Origin: Gilvimarinus xylanilyticus
GTDB taxonomy: Bacteria; Pseudomonadota; Gammaproteobacteria; Pseudomonadales; Cellvibrionaceae
Length of the DNA stretch: 64,000 bases
NCBI RefSeq assembly: GCF_024195295.1
Contig: NZ_JAMFTH010000001.1
Location: forward strand, 1,178,001 to 1,242,000
Direction: 5' to 3'
Below, piece by piece: positions 52,455-61,020 of the stretch; position 1 is the first letter of the stretch; each line of letters starts with the position of its first letter. The notes beneath the pieces are model-generated. The model worked only from the letters and a program-made list of their open reading frames with translations. It had not been told where the DNA came from and did not search any database. The translations under genes and the position numbers were made by a program.

Positions 52455-54361
52455 ACCTGCTTGCCGACTTTCATTTTATTCGCCCCTGGGCTTTGCTTGC
52501 ACTGGTACCGCTACTGCTAATCGCGGCGCTTCTGTGGTTTTCGCGGACCCGCCTGGGGGGCTGGCAATCGCTGATTGCTCCCGAGCTACTGTCCGCCTTA
52601 AGCGACGGCCGCCAGCAGCGTCAATCGCGTTTTTATCTCATCATAGTCGCCATCGCCTGGCTTATCGCCTGCCTCGCAATGGCGGGCCCCACCTGGGAGC
52701 GAGCCCCCAGCCAGGTGCACAGACAATCGGACGCTTTGGTGCTGTTACTGGATTTATCTCCCTCGATGATCGGCGACGATATTAAGCCCAGCCGCTTGGT
52801 GCGTGCGCGCTTAAAAATTGCCGACATCCTGCAACGGCGTGATCAGGGCGAAACCGCATTGGTGGTATACGCCGACGATGCCCACACGGTTACCCCGCTG
52901 AGCGAAGACACACAAACGATTCAGTCGCTCTTGCCGGTGTTATCACCGGGCATGATGCCGGTCCCAGGCAGCCGCCCCGAGGCGGCGGTTGAGCGCGCTA
53001 TTGAGCTGTTGCGTAACGCGGGCTTTGACCGCGGGCGATTATTACTGCTGACCGATGGTGTTGCCTCCAGTGCGCAAACGGCGGTTGCCGAGCTGCTAAA
53101 CGATACCCCCTATTCGCTATCCATTATGGGAATAGGCAGCGACGAATCAGTGCCCATTCGCTCGGGCCAGGGCGGCTTTTTGCGCGACGGGCAGAATAAT
53201 ATTGTGACCACTGAGCTCGGCAGTGGCGATCTGCAGCGCCTGGCGCAACAAACCGGCGGGCGCTATATCACCAGTACCTTTGATACACGCGATGTGGAGT
53301 ACCTCAGCGAAAATGTGTCGGCCCTGAATGCCGAACACCGCAAAACCGATTCCAGCATGGATATCTGGTTGGATCGCGGCCCCTGGCTGGTGCTAGTGCT
53401 GCTACCCATTGCCCTTTATACCTTTCGTCGGGGCGTTTTATTGGCGCTAATGCTCGTGCCTTTTGCCGCTTTTAGCCCGCAACCTGTACAAGCGCAAACT
53501 CTGCCCGACGTTCTGTTAACCCCCGATCAACGCGGCGCCCGTGCCTTGGAGCAAAACCAACCCGAAGCCGCCGCCGAACAATTTGAAAACCCCGCCTGGC
53601 GCGGCACCGCGCAATATCGCGCGGGCGAGTACGAGGCCGCAGCCGAAAGCTTTAACCAAGTGGATACCGCCCAGGGGCACTACAACCGGGGCAACGCCCT
53701 GGCCCGCGCCAATCAATTGGAAGCAGCGTTAGAAGCTTATGATGAGGCTCTAAAACGCGACCCCAATTTTGCCGATGCCCAGGCCAACAGAGAACTGGTT
53801 GAGCAATTAAAACAACAGCAGCAAGACCAGCAAAATCAACAAGGCGACAACCAGCAAAACAACGAACAAAATCAAGATAAGCAACAAGATCAATCGCAGC
53901 AGAACAGTTCACAAGGGCAGCAAAACGAAGAACAGGGAGAGCAGCAAAGCTCACCCAGCAGCGACAACTCACCCTCGCAAAATCGGCCGCAACAAGGACA
54001 GAATAGCTCCCAAGGTGAGCCGCAAAATCCGCAGAACCAACAGGGGCAATCATCCAGCGCCAGCAGTGGCCAAAACCAAGAGGCCGAACCGCAAACGGAC
54101 GCGGGACAATCATCCTCGGCCCAAGGCGCGCAGAGCTCGAGCGCCGGCGCCGAGCAGGCCGGTGAACAGGCTCAAGCGCAAGCGGCGCCCACACCTGAAG
54201 AGCTGGAACAACAGCAAGCGCAAGAACAATGGCTGCGCCAAATACCCGACGACCCCTCGGGCCTGATGCGCAATAAATTTGAATACCAATATCGGCAGAA
54301 ACGCCTGGAATCCAAGCTCAAACAGCTAAATGATATGGGCAATACGGAGCAACGCTGGTGA
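52451..54361 (+). CDS. batB: VWA-TPR fusion membrane protein (BatB/BatC-like)
   Basis: A 636-residue fusion. Two N-terminal membrane helices, a VWA domain (about 90-300) with D101-L-S-P-S, two further helices (about 312-345), a TPR region (about 360-450, GHYNRGNALARANQLEAALEAYDEALKRDPNFADAQANRELVEQL in pattern) and a Q/N/S/E-rich disordered stretch (about 455-590). The protein ends in a conserved basic block IPDDPSGLMRNKFEYQYRQKR. The GTG start overlaps the batA stop (GTGA). In other bacteria BatB and BatC are separate; the fused form is common in gammaproteobacteria. It should pair with BatA and BatD. Confidence 0.92.
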   Translation: MNLLADFHFIRPWALLALVPLLLIAALLWFSRTRLGGWQSLIAPELLSALSDGRQQRQSRFYLIIVAIAWLIACLAMAGPTWERAPSQVHRQSDALVLLLDLSPSMIGDDIKPSRLVRARLKIADILQRRDQGETALVVYADDAHTVTPLSEDTQTIQSLLPVLSPGMMPVPGSRPEAAVERAIELLRNAGFDRGRLLLLTDGVASSAQTAVAELLNDTPYSLSIMGIGSDESVPIRSGQGGFLRDGQNNIVTTELGSGDLQRLAQQTGGRYITSTFDTRDVEYLSENVSALNAEHRKTDSSMDIWLDRGPWLVLVLLPIALYTFRRGVLLALMLVPFAAFSPQPVQAQTLPDVLLTPDQRGARALEQNQPEAAAEQFENPAWRGTAQYRAGEYEAAAESFNQVDTAQGHYNRGNALARANQLEAALEAYDEALKRDPNFADAQANRELVEQLKQQQQDQQNQQGDNQQNNEQNQDKQQDQSQQNSSQGQQNEEQGEQQSSPSSDNSPSQNRPQQGQNSSQGEPQNPQNQQGQSSSASSGQNQEAEPQTDAGQSSSAQGAQSSSAGAEQAGEQAQAQAAPTPEELEQQQAQEQWLRQIPDDPSGLMRNKFEYQYRQKRLESKLKQLNDMGNTEQRW

Positions 54362-54366
54362 GGCAC

Positions 54367-56037
54367 ATGAACACGCACAAACACCTTTTACCCCGCACCC
54401 TAGTCGCCGTTTTTTTGCTGTGTCTGGCCTCGCCCCTGTGGGCTGCCAGCTTAACGGTAGAACCGGGACGCAACAGCATTGCCATTACCGACCAACTGAA
54501 CGTTAATGTCACCTTAAAAGATGGCAACACCAACGACGAACCCAACTTCGCCGTGCTGCGCGATGATTTTGATATTCTCAACATCAATCGCCGGGTTCAA
54601 TCAATCAGTGTTAACGGCCGCAGCGAGTCATCTATTATTTGGCAACTGGCACTCGCCCCCAAACGCCGGGGTGACATTATTATCCCGAGCTTAGAAGCCG
54701 CCGGCATCCTCTCCGAGCCGGTAACCATTACGGTCACCAATGCGCCCGACTCCCCAGCCGATACCGATGCCGAGACATTCTTGCAAGTAACCGCTGACAA
54801 AAACTCGGCCTATGTCCAGGAACAGGTCTTGGTCAGTGCCAAGCTCTACTCCAAATACAACTGGACCGGCCGCGAATTGGGTAATTTTGAACTAGACAAT
54901 GCCTTGGTCGAGGCGGTTAGTGAGGACGAATATGTCACCACCATTAACGGCACCGAGCACTTGGTGTACGAAGTCGTATTTGCGTTCTACCCGCAAAAAA
55001 GCGGCACTTTGCATATTCCGCCCTTACAGTACGCCGCCCAATTGCGCAGCGGTGGTCGCTCGCTGATGAGCTTTAGCTCCGGCCCGGTAAGACGCGGCCG
55101 CAGTCAACCCATTGATATTAAAGTCAAACCCATTCCCGCTGCCAGTGGTGCCGATACCTGGCTGCCAGCACAAGACATTAAGCTAACCCAACACTTTAGC
55201 CACGACCCGGAAACGCTGGTGGCGGGCGAGCCAGTTACGCGCCGCGTCACCATTGAAGCGAAAGGCTTACTGCCGACCCAACTACCGCCTATCGAGTTTG
55301 GCGATATTGAAGGCTTCAGTAGCTACAAAGACAAAGCGCAAACCGACCAACAGCGAAGCGACACAGGGGTGAGCAGTACCCGCACCGAAACCCTGGCACT
55401 GGTACCCAATGCCGCCGGTCGCACCACCTTACCCCCGGTGGAGCTGCGCTGGTTTAATACCCAAACCGGCGAATTTGAAACAGCAACCCTGCCCGCGCTA
55501 GAAGTTAACGCCACCTTGCCCAGCACCCCAGGCAAAGCGGTTAATGTCGCGCAAGAACCGGAAACCTCGGGCGGCTCGGGTAAAGTGACCGTGGTACACC
55601 GTGCCCCTATGTGGTTAATCATCACTCAAGCGGTAACCGGGCTGCTATTACTCATTGTCGCCTCACTTTACTTTTTTGTCCCTAAAAAGCGGAAATCCAA
55701 AACAGTACCCGCCGGTGCACCCAGCGATAAAGCCCTATGGAAACAGGTAAAACGCAGCGCTGCTGATCAGCATTGGCCCCAGCTACGCCAAGACTTATTA
55801 CAGTGGGCCAGCGTGCATTGGAATACCTCGGTAAAAGGCTTGGACCAGCTGGCGCGCCTTGCACAAAATCCCGAGATTGCGGAGCAATTGCACGAGCTGG
55901 ATAAAGCCAACTACAGCGCCCAAAACCACAGTTTTGATCCGGGTAAACTGCTACCCGCACTGCAAAAGCTAAGGGTGGATAAACGCGATGGTAAAACTCA
56001 GCCACTGGCACCGCTCTACCCTACGGGTAATCCGTGA
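54367..56037 (+). CDS. batD: BatD-like periplasmic membrane protein
   Basis: A 556-residue protein with signal peptide (about 1-26, TLVAVFLLCLASPLWA), several Ig-like beta domains (about 27-410) and a single C-terminal membrane helix (about 415-440, WLIITQAVTGLLLLIVASLYFFV), then a short cytoplasmic helical tail. This is the BatD layout; the block QVLVSAKLYSKYNWTG and the SVNGRSESSIIWQLALAPKRRG segment are typical. I use ATG 54367 (GGTGAGG upstream); GTG 54358 is an alternative. Its stop overlaps the next GTG. Confidence 0.9.
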   Translation: MNTHKHLLPRTLVAVFLLCLASPLWAASLTVEPGRNSIAITDQLNVNVTLKDGNTNDEPNFAVLRDDFDILNINRRVQSISVNGRSESSIIWQLALAPKRRGDIIIPSLEAAGILSEPVTITVTNAPDSPADTDAETFLQVTADKNSAYVQEQVLVSAKLYSKYNWTGRELGNFELDNALVEAVSEDEYVTTINGTEHLVYEVVFAFYPQKSGTLHIPPLQYAAQLRSGGRSLMSFSSGPVRRGRSQPIDIKVKPIPAASGADTWLPAQDIKLTQHFSHDPETLVAGEPVTRRVTIEAKGLLPTQLPPIEFGDIEGFSSYKDKAQTDQQRSDTGVSSTRTETLALVPNAAGRTTLPPVELRWFNTQTGEFETATLPALEVNATLPSTPGKAVNVAQEPETSGGSGKVTVVHRAPMWLIITQAVTGLLLLIVASLYFFVPKKRKSKTVPAGAPSDKALWKQVKRSAADQHWPQLRQDLLQWASVHWNTSVKGLDQLARLAQNPEIAEQLHELDKANYSAQNHSFDPGKLLPALQKLRVDKRDGKTQPLAPLYPTGNP

Positions 56038-57143
56038 CCGAGCTGCTTAATCTGGAACTTGCCGGGCACAAAGTCCAGCTAAGGCGTCAGCAAGCGACGC
56101 TGGATGAGCTGCGCCTGGACGGTAAGGTGGTCTCACTTAATGTGCGCCACGAGTGGCACGGCGTGCACGCGTTTAACCTGCCAGGCTACGGTACCGTGAC
56201 CTTGGAATACTCCCTGGACGACACCGCCCGACACTGTGTTTACCGCTTTTATACCGATAGCGAAACTCTCGCCCAGGGCAAAAGCCCGATAAACGGCCCC
56301 TTGGGACAAGCCTCCGTACAGCAAACCACATCCGCCGAAAGCCGCACGGGCGATACCGCCACCGCCGGCAAAGCCACCGAAGCCGCAAAACATCACGGCA
56401 TTGCCCTGTTCGGGTTATTTTTTAAACTGATAAAAAGCGCTGGCGCCTTAAAAGCTGCTCTTGCCGGTACCGCTTTGGCCGGCTGGGCCTGGCTGTTTAA
56501 CTTAGAAGTGGCCATTTGCATTATTGCCGCACTTTTTATTCATGAGTTTGGCCATGTGATGGCCATGCGCCAGTGTGGTTTAAAAGTAAAAGGTATTTAC
56601 CTTATTCCCTTTTTGGGCGGCGCGGCGGTTAGCGAACAAGCCAAAACCCGCTGGCAGGATTATAAAATTTCCATGGCGGGTCCGGTTGTGGGCGGCGCCG
56701 GTGCCGTTGCCGGGTGGCTGGCATGGTTAATAACCGACAACCAAACCCTGGCTATTTTTGCCGCCGTTAGCTTGCTTTTAAATATATTTAACCTCTTACC
56801 TATTGTCCCGCTGGATGGCGGCCAGGCCATTAAAGCCATTGCCTACAGCAAACCCGGCAAGCTCGGTCATACTATTATGCTGGCCTTAAGCGCGGTACTG
56901 GTGGCCGGAGCCGCCGTCTTCGGTTTTACCCTGCTGGTGTTTTTTGGCATTTTAGGCGCGGTAGATTTGCTCGCCAGCGGCAGCAAAGAATATCAACGCC
57001 AGGTGCCCATGAACACTTATGGCATGACCGTCTGCGCCGGGCTCTACTTTTTTATAGTTGCGGTGCTGGTGGCTATATCCTGGGCGATGGCCGACTCTGG
57101 CATTGCTGGGGCGAACCTGCCGTTTGTGTTTTTATCGAGCTAA
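56034..57143 (+). CDS. M50 site-2-protease-like intramembrane metalloprotease, Bat-operon linked
   Basis: A 369-residue polytopic protein. Residues 1-110 form a cytosolic beta-rich region with an Ala/Thr-rich linker, then six or so membrane helices. The zinc motif is H170-E-F-G-H174 and the third ligand motif NLLPIVPLDGGQ gives D261, so the active site is complete. No PDZ domain is seen. M50 proteases cut transmembrane segments, often in regulated proteolysis of anti-sigma factors. The GTG start overlaps the batD stop by four bases (GTGA) and continues the operon. The target is unknown; a Bat component is an obvious candidate (inference). Confidence 0.9.
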   Translation: MTELLNLELAGHKVQLRRQQATLDELRLDGKVVSLNVRHEWHGVHAFNLPGYGTVTLEYSLDDTARHCVYRFYTDSETLAQGKSPINGPLGQASVQQTTSAESRTGDTATAGKATEAAKHHGIALFGLFFKLIKSAGALKAALAGTALAGWAWLFNLEVAICIIAALFIHEFGHVMAMRQCGLKVKGIYLIPFLGGAAVSEQAKTRWQDYKISMAGPVVGGAGAVAGWLAWLITDNQTLAIFAAVSLLLNIFNLLPIVPLDGGQAIKAIAYSKPGKLGHTIMLALSAVLVAGAAVFGFTLLVFFGILGAVDLLASGSKEYQRQVPMNTYGMTVCAGLYFFIVAVLVAISWAMADSGIAGANLPFVFLSS

Positions 57144-57404
57144 TGCACATTACCAGCAAAAGCGCTATTGCCAGCAAACCCTGCTCGCTTACCCTTAGCC
57201 AATAAAAATTTACAAACCTTATCCCGCGAGCATTTCCCACGTATATCCGCCAACCCCGCCCTCTCCGGACCTATACGCCCTTTTCGGTGGCGTTTACACA
57301 CGCTCGCAATTCTGTCTGTTTTGCGCTATTTTACACCCACTAATAGTCATTATGAACATAACAATAGTCACCGACCGCGAAGTCGGAATACCAAGGAGAC
57401 CACA

Positions 57405-59999
57405 ATGTATCAGCTCTCTCGCTTTACTTGGCGCCCACTAGCGGCGGCCATTGCCGGGGCAACGCTGCTAGCCGCTTGCGCCAGCCAACCCACATCAAGT
57501 CAGAAGTCAGCCTTTAGCATTAACGATAAAGAGTACTTTGACTCCGCCGCCGTCGATGTTTTTGCCTTTTCCAGTAAACCCGGAGGCCTGTTCTTTGATT
57601 CCAAAACCGCCGGTATCGAGATCGTTCAGCACGGCGAGCGCACGGCCACCAATGGTGATGTGCGTCTGCTGCACACCCCCGAGCAGTGGGATGGTATGGG
57701 GCAATTTGTGAACCGCGAGGTAAACTCTCAAGCTGGCACCATCACCACCGAACTGGCCTACCCCGAGCACGGCTTTAGCTACCGTGTGCAAGCCACATCG
57801 ACCGCTACAGGCTTAACTGTCAGCGTGCATTTAGACCAGCCGCTACCGGCCGACCTAGAGGGCAAAGCCGGTTTCAATATGGAATTTGTGCCCGCTGAAT
57901 ACTGGGATAAAACCTATTTGGCCGACGGCAAGCCGGGCCAATTCCCTCGCTCAGCATCCACCACCGACGGCATGTTGATGAACGAGAAAGGCTTAACTGA
58001 GCCCACACCCTTTGCCAGTGGTAAAACCCTGGTACTGGCGCCTGAAGATGACGAGCGCCGCGTGACCATAAGCGAGGCCTTGGGCGATGGCGAACTGATG
58101 CTGTTTGACGGCCGCACCAAGGCACAAAATGGCTGGTACGTGGTGCGCGATATGATTCCCGCCGGCACTACCGGTAAAGTGGTGGAATGGAACATCGAAA
58201 TTAGCGCCATCCCTGACTGGGTGCGCGAACCCGTCGTCGGCTATTCGCAGGTGGGTTACCACCCAGCGCAGCCCAAACAGGCGGTGATTGAGCTGGACCC
58301 CAACGACACGCCCGAGAGCACCGTAGAACTGCTGCGAATTAACGCCGACGGCAGTACGGAAGTGGCTCGCAGCGGCAAACCCGAGGCCTGGGGCGATTAC
58401 CTGCGCTATCAGTACCTGACCTTTGATTTCTCCGAAGTTAACGAACCCGGCCTGTACCAATTGCGCTACGGCAGCCAGACCGGCAATGCCTTCCCTATCA
58501 GTGAAGATGTACTGGCCAAAGTCTGGCAGCCGACGCTGGACTTTTTCTTCCCCGTGCAAATGGACCATATGCTGGTGCGCGAAGCCTACCGCGTGTGGCA
58601 CGGCCGCTCGCATATGGACGACGCCCTGCAGGCGCCGCCCAACTACGAGCACTTTGACCTCTACGCCCACGATGAAAACCTGGACACCGACTTTGCGCCC
58701 TTTGAGCATATCGACGGCTTGAACTACGGTGGTTGGTACGACGCGGGCGACTACGACATTCGCACCCAGTCGCAATACCACACCGTACAAGGGCTGGTAC
58801 ACGCCGTTGAAGAGTTTGGCATTGAGCGCGACAACACCACCGTCGACCAAGCGAAAAAATTCACCCAGATAAATCGCCCGGACGGTCAGCAGGATATTCT
58901 GCAGCAAATCGAGCACGGCACCCTGGCGTTGATTGCCCAGCACCGCGCCATTGGCCACGCCATTCCGGGTATTGTCGCGGGGCGTTTATACCAATACCCC
59001 CACTTAGGCGATGGCTCCACCAAAACCGACAATATGGTTTACGACGCCAGCATGGACCCCCACGCCGATGAACGTGCAGTAGGCGATATGTACGAGCCCT
59101 CGACTGTCGACCCCACCGCCGGTGAAGACCTGATGCCCGAAAACGGCACTCACAGTGGCCGCTTTGACGACCGATGGGCCTTTACCAGCAATACCACAGC
59201 TCTCAACTATGGCTCGGCCGCTGCCCTGGCCGGTGCCAGCCGAGTATTGGGGTCGCTAAACGCAGATCTTGCCGCCGAAAGCCTGGAAACGGCGAAAAAA
59301 GTGTGGGAATACGAAGCGGGCCGCGAACCCAACACCTACCGCTTTGGCAACACCACCGGTGGCAAATTGGAAGAAGAGCACCTGAAAGCCGCGGTGGAAT
59401 TATTGCTAGCCACCCAAGAGCAAAAGTACGCCGATGCAGTGCGTTTACTACTGCCTCAGGTAAAAGAAAATTTCCGCGGTGAAAACGTCGCCATGCTGGT
59501 CGCCGCCCTGCCCTACATGGATGACGCCTACGCCGCCGAGCTGAAAACCCTGGCGCGCGAGTACCGGGACGGCATTAGCGAAATCGAAAAAGATAATCCC
59601 TACGGTGTGCCTATTACTCGCGGTGGCTGGGCCGGTAACGGTTCCGTGATGGGTTTTGGTATCACTAATTACTGGCTGAACAAAGCCTTCCCCGAGATCG
59701 TAGAAAAGGACTTGGTATTCCGCAGCCTGAATTATATTTACGGCACCCACCCGGATTCCAACTACTCTTTTGCCTCGGGCATAGGCGCCGAGTCACAAAC
59801 CGCCGCCTACGGCAGCAACCGTGCGGACTTTTCCTATATTCCCGGCGGGGTTGTGCCCGGGGTACTAGTATTAGCACCGGACTTACCCGAGAACAAAAGC
59901 AACTGGCCGTTCTTTTGGGGTCAGAACGAGTACGTAATTCCAATGGGCAGCCGGTATTTGTTTTTAACCCATGCCGCCCAGGCGCTGTTAGAAAAGTAG
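57405..59999 (+). CDS. Glycoside hydrolase family 9 lipoprotein
   Basis: An 864-residue enzyme with a lipobox (LLAAC) at about residue 24, so probably anchored in the outer membrane. Residues 30-270 are a beta-rich domain I do not recognise. An Ig-like CelD-N domain follows (about 272-370, VVGYSQVGYHPAQPKQAVIEL), then the alpha/alpha-barrel GH9 domain (about 373-864) with the nucleophile-water aspartates in D446-A-G-D449 and the catalytic acid E842 in WGQNEYV. GH9 enzymes hydrolyse beta-1,4-glucans and related chains by inversion; exact specificity is open. ATG 57405 with AAGGAG is chosen; a 79-codon upstream extension lies before the signal peptide. Confidence 0.9.
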   Translation: MYQLSRFTWRPLAAAIAGATLLAACASQPTSSQKSAFSINDKEYFDSAAVDVFAFSSKPGGLFFDSKTAGIEIVQHGERTATNGDVRLLHTPEQWDGMGQFVNREVNSQAGTITTELAYPEHGFSYRVQATSTATGLTVSVHLDQPLPADLEGKAGFNMEFVPAEYWDKTYLADGKPGQFPRSASTTDGMLMNEKGLTEPTPFASGKTLVLAPEDDERRVTISEALGDGELMLFDGRTKAQNGWYVVRDMIPAGTTGKVVEWNIEISAIPDWVREPVVGYSQVGYHPAQPKQAVIELDPNDTPESTVELLRINADGSTEVARSGKPEAWGDYLRYQYLTFDFSEVNEPGLYQLRYGSQTGNAFPISEDVLAKVWQPTLDFFFPVQMDHMLVREAYRVWHGRSHMDDALQAPPNYEHFDLYAHDENLDTDFAPFEHIDGLNYGGWYDAGDYDIRTQSQYHTVQGLVHAVEEFGIERDNTTVDQAKKFTQINRPDGQQDILQQIEHGTLALIAQHRAIGHAIPGIVAGRLYQYPHLGDGSTKTDNMVYDASMDPHADERAVGDMYEPSTVDPTAGEDLMPENGTHSGRFDDRWAFTSNTTALNYGSAAALAGASRVLGSLNADLAAESLETAKKVWEYEAGREPNTYRFGNTTGGKLEEEHLKAAVELLLATQEQKYADAVRLLLPQVKENFRGENVAMLVAALPYMDDAYAAELKTLAREYRDGISEIEKDNPYGVPITRGGWAGNGSVMGFGITNYWLNKAFPEIVEKDLVFRSLNYIYGTHPDSNYSFASGIGAESQTAAYGSNRADFSYIPGGVVPGVLVLAPDLPENKSNWPFFWGQNEYVIPMGSRYLFLTHAAQALLEK

Positions 60000-60023
60000 T
60001 TTTGCATGGAGATGTGAGCCTTG

Positions 60024-60054
60024 GGTCGACACCCCTATGGTGTCGGCCTTTTTT
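60024..60054 (+). terminator. Rho-independent terminator of the GH9 gene
   Basis: 10-bp stem GGTCGACACC / GGTGTCGGCC (one G-T pair), loop CCTAT, then T6. Confidence 0.9.
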
Positions 60055-60056
60055 AA

Positions 60057-60830
60057 TTACCCCTCAGCTGCCCCCAGCAGCACAATACCGAAAATTACCC
60101 AATCATTAATAATGTGCGCGCCGGTAGAAACCAGAATATTCTTGGTTTTGATATACGCAAGCGTCAACACCAATCGAGCCGTGCCAATCACCAGCAAGCA
60201 CTGGAGCCAATTCCAGTTGTAAGATGGCAAATGCACCAACCCAAACATCAAGGAAGAAAGCAGCCAGGCAATCAATACCGCTTTAACACGGGACAGCCCG
60301 AGACGCTGATAGCAAAAATAAAGTATGGCCAACATGGGTAAAAGCGTGAGCACTTCTTCGCCAAACAGCTGGGGAATACTGCGTAGAAAAAACCATTCGC
60401 GCTCAGTACTACTCTGACCAGCCAAGGCTTCTACGGCCACATTCGCCTCGGCACCCAAAAACTTCATCACCAGTACGCCTACCAGCGAACTGATCACCAA
60501 ATTTAGCGCCGCAACACCTAGCATCCAGCCAAAGTCCGCCCTACGAAGCCGACGAAACAGCGCTCGCCAATGCGGGCCAGCCAGCGCTCGCAACACCACA
60601 AGAGGAATAACTGGAAACAACAGGGCGCGAATAAAAATACCCAAGTCGCCGGTCAACACTGGTACCTTGAGTGTTAGGCACATAAAGCCCACAGCCACGG
60701 CGGCGAGCACGATCAGCCACTGCCCCGCCGACACTGTGACTGGATGGCCTGCGTAGAACGGGAAATCTATTCCCGTACTCTTCAGAAACTCTATATGAGC
60801 ACTCTGGCGATGTGCTTTACTGTTATTCAC
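60057..60830 (-). CDS. CPBP family intramembrane metalloprotease
   Basis: A 257-residue protein with about seven or eight membrane helices. The CPBP (Abi/CAAX protease) motifs are present: FGEEVLTLLPM for the paired glutamates (arginine of EExxxR absent), FGLVHLPSYN with the second-motif histidine, and STGAHIINDW with the third. The missing arginine makes activity less certain. GTG at 60830 has AGGAG at good spacing; an earlier GTG two codons upstream overlaps that site. It diverges from the GGDEF-EAL gene (190 bases apart). Substrate unknown. Confidence 0.82.
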   Translation of the reverse strand: MNNSKAHRQSAHIEFLKSTGIDFPFYAGHPVTVSAGQWLIVLAAVAVGFMCLTLKVPVLTGDLGIFIRALLFPVIPLVVLRALAGPHWRALFRRLRRADFGWMLGVAALNLVISSLVGVLVMKFLGAEANVAVEALAGQSSTEREWFFLRSIPQLFGEEVLTLLPMLAILYFCYQRLGLSRVKAVLIAWLLSSLMFGLVHLPSYNWNWLQCLLVIGTARLVLTLAYIKTKNILVSTGAHIINDWVIFGIVLLGAAEG

Positions 60831-61020
60831 GGGCACTCCTATTCAATGATAGTTTTCACTTGTACAAGCGCCGGTCAGACTACAACCAGGGTGCTCTGTC
60901 GCACATCATTTCCCTGTCCAATTTAGGGGTATCAGCTCCGGGCGCAAAACAATAGTCAAAGCATAGCCAGTCGCCCTATAATGCAGGAAAATACTATAAT
61001 TAAAGCCATATGAGGCCCCA

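Noticed and set aside
57168-57404. N-terminal extension of the GH9 gene by 79 codons
   Set aside because: It would place a signal peptide and lipobox in the middle of the protein; ATG 57405 has AAGGAG and a proper lipoprotein signal.
57993-58958. 321-codon open frame antisense to the GH9 gene
   Set aside because: Lies opposite the conserved GH9 catalytic region with its DAGD motif; no ribosome site or domain pattern of its own.
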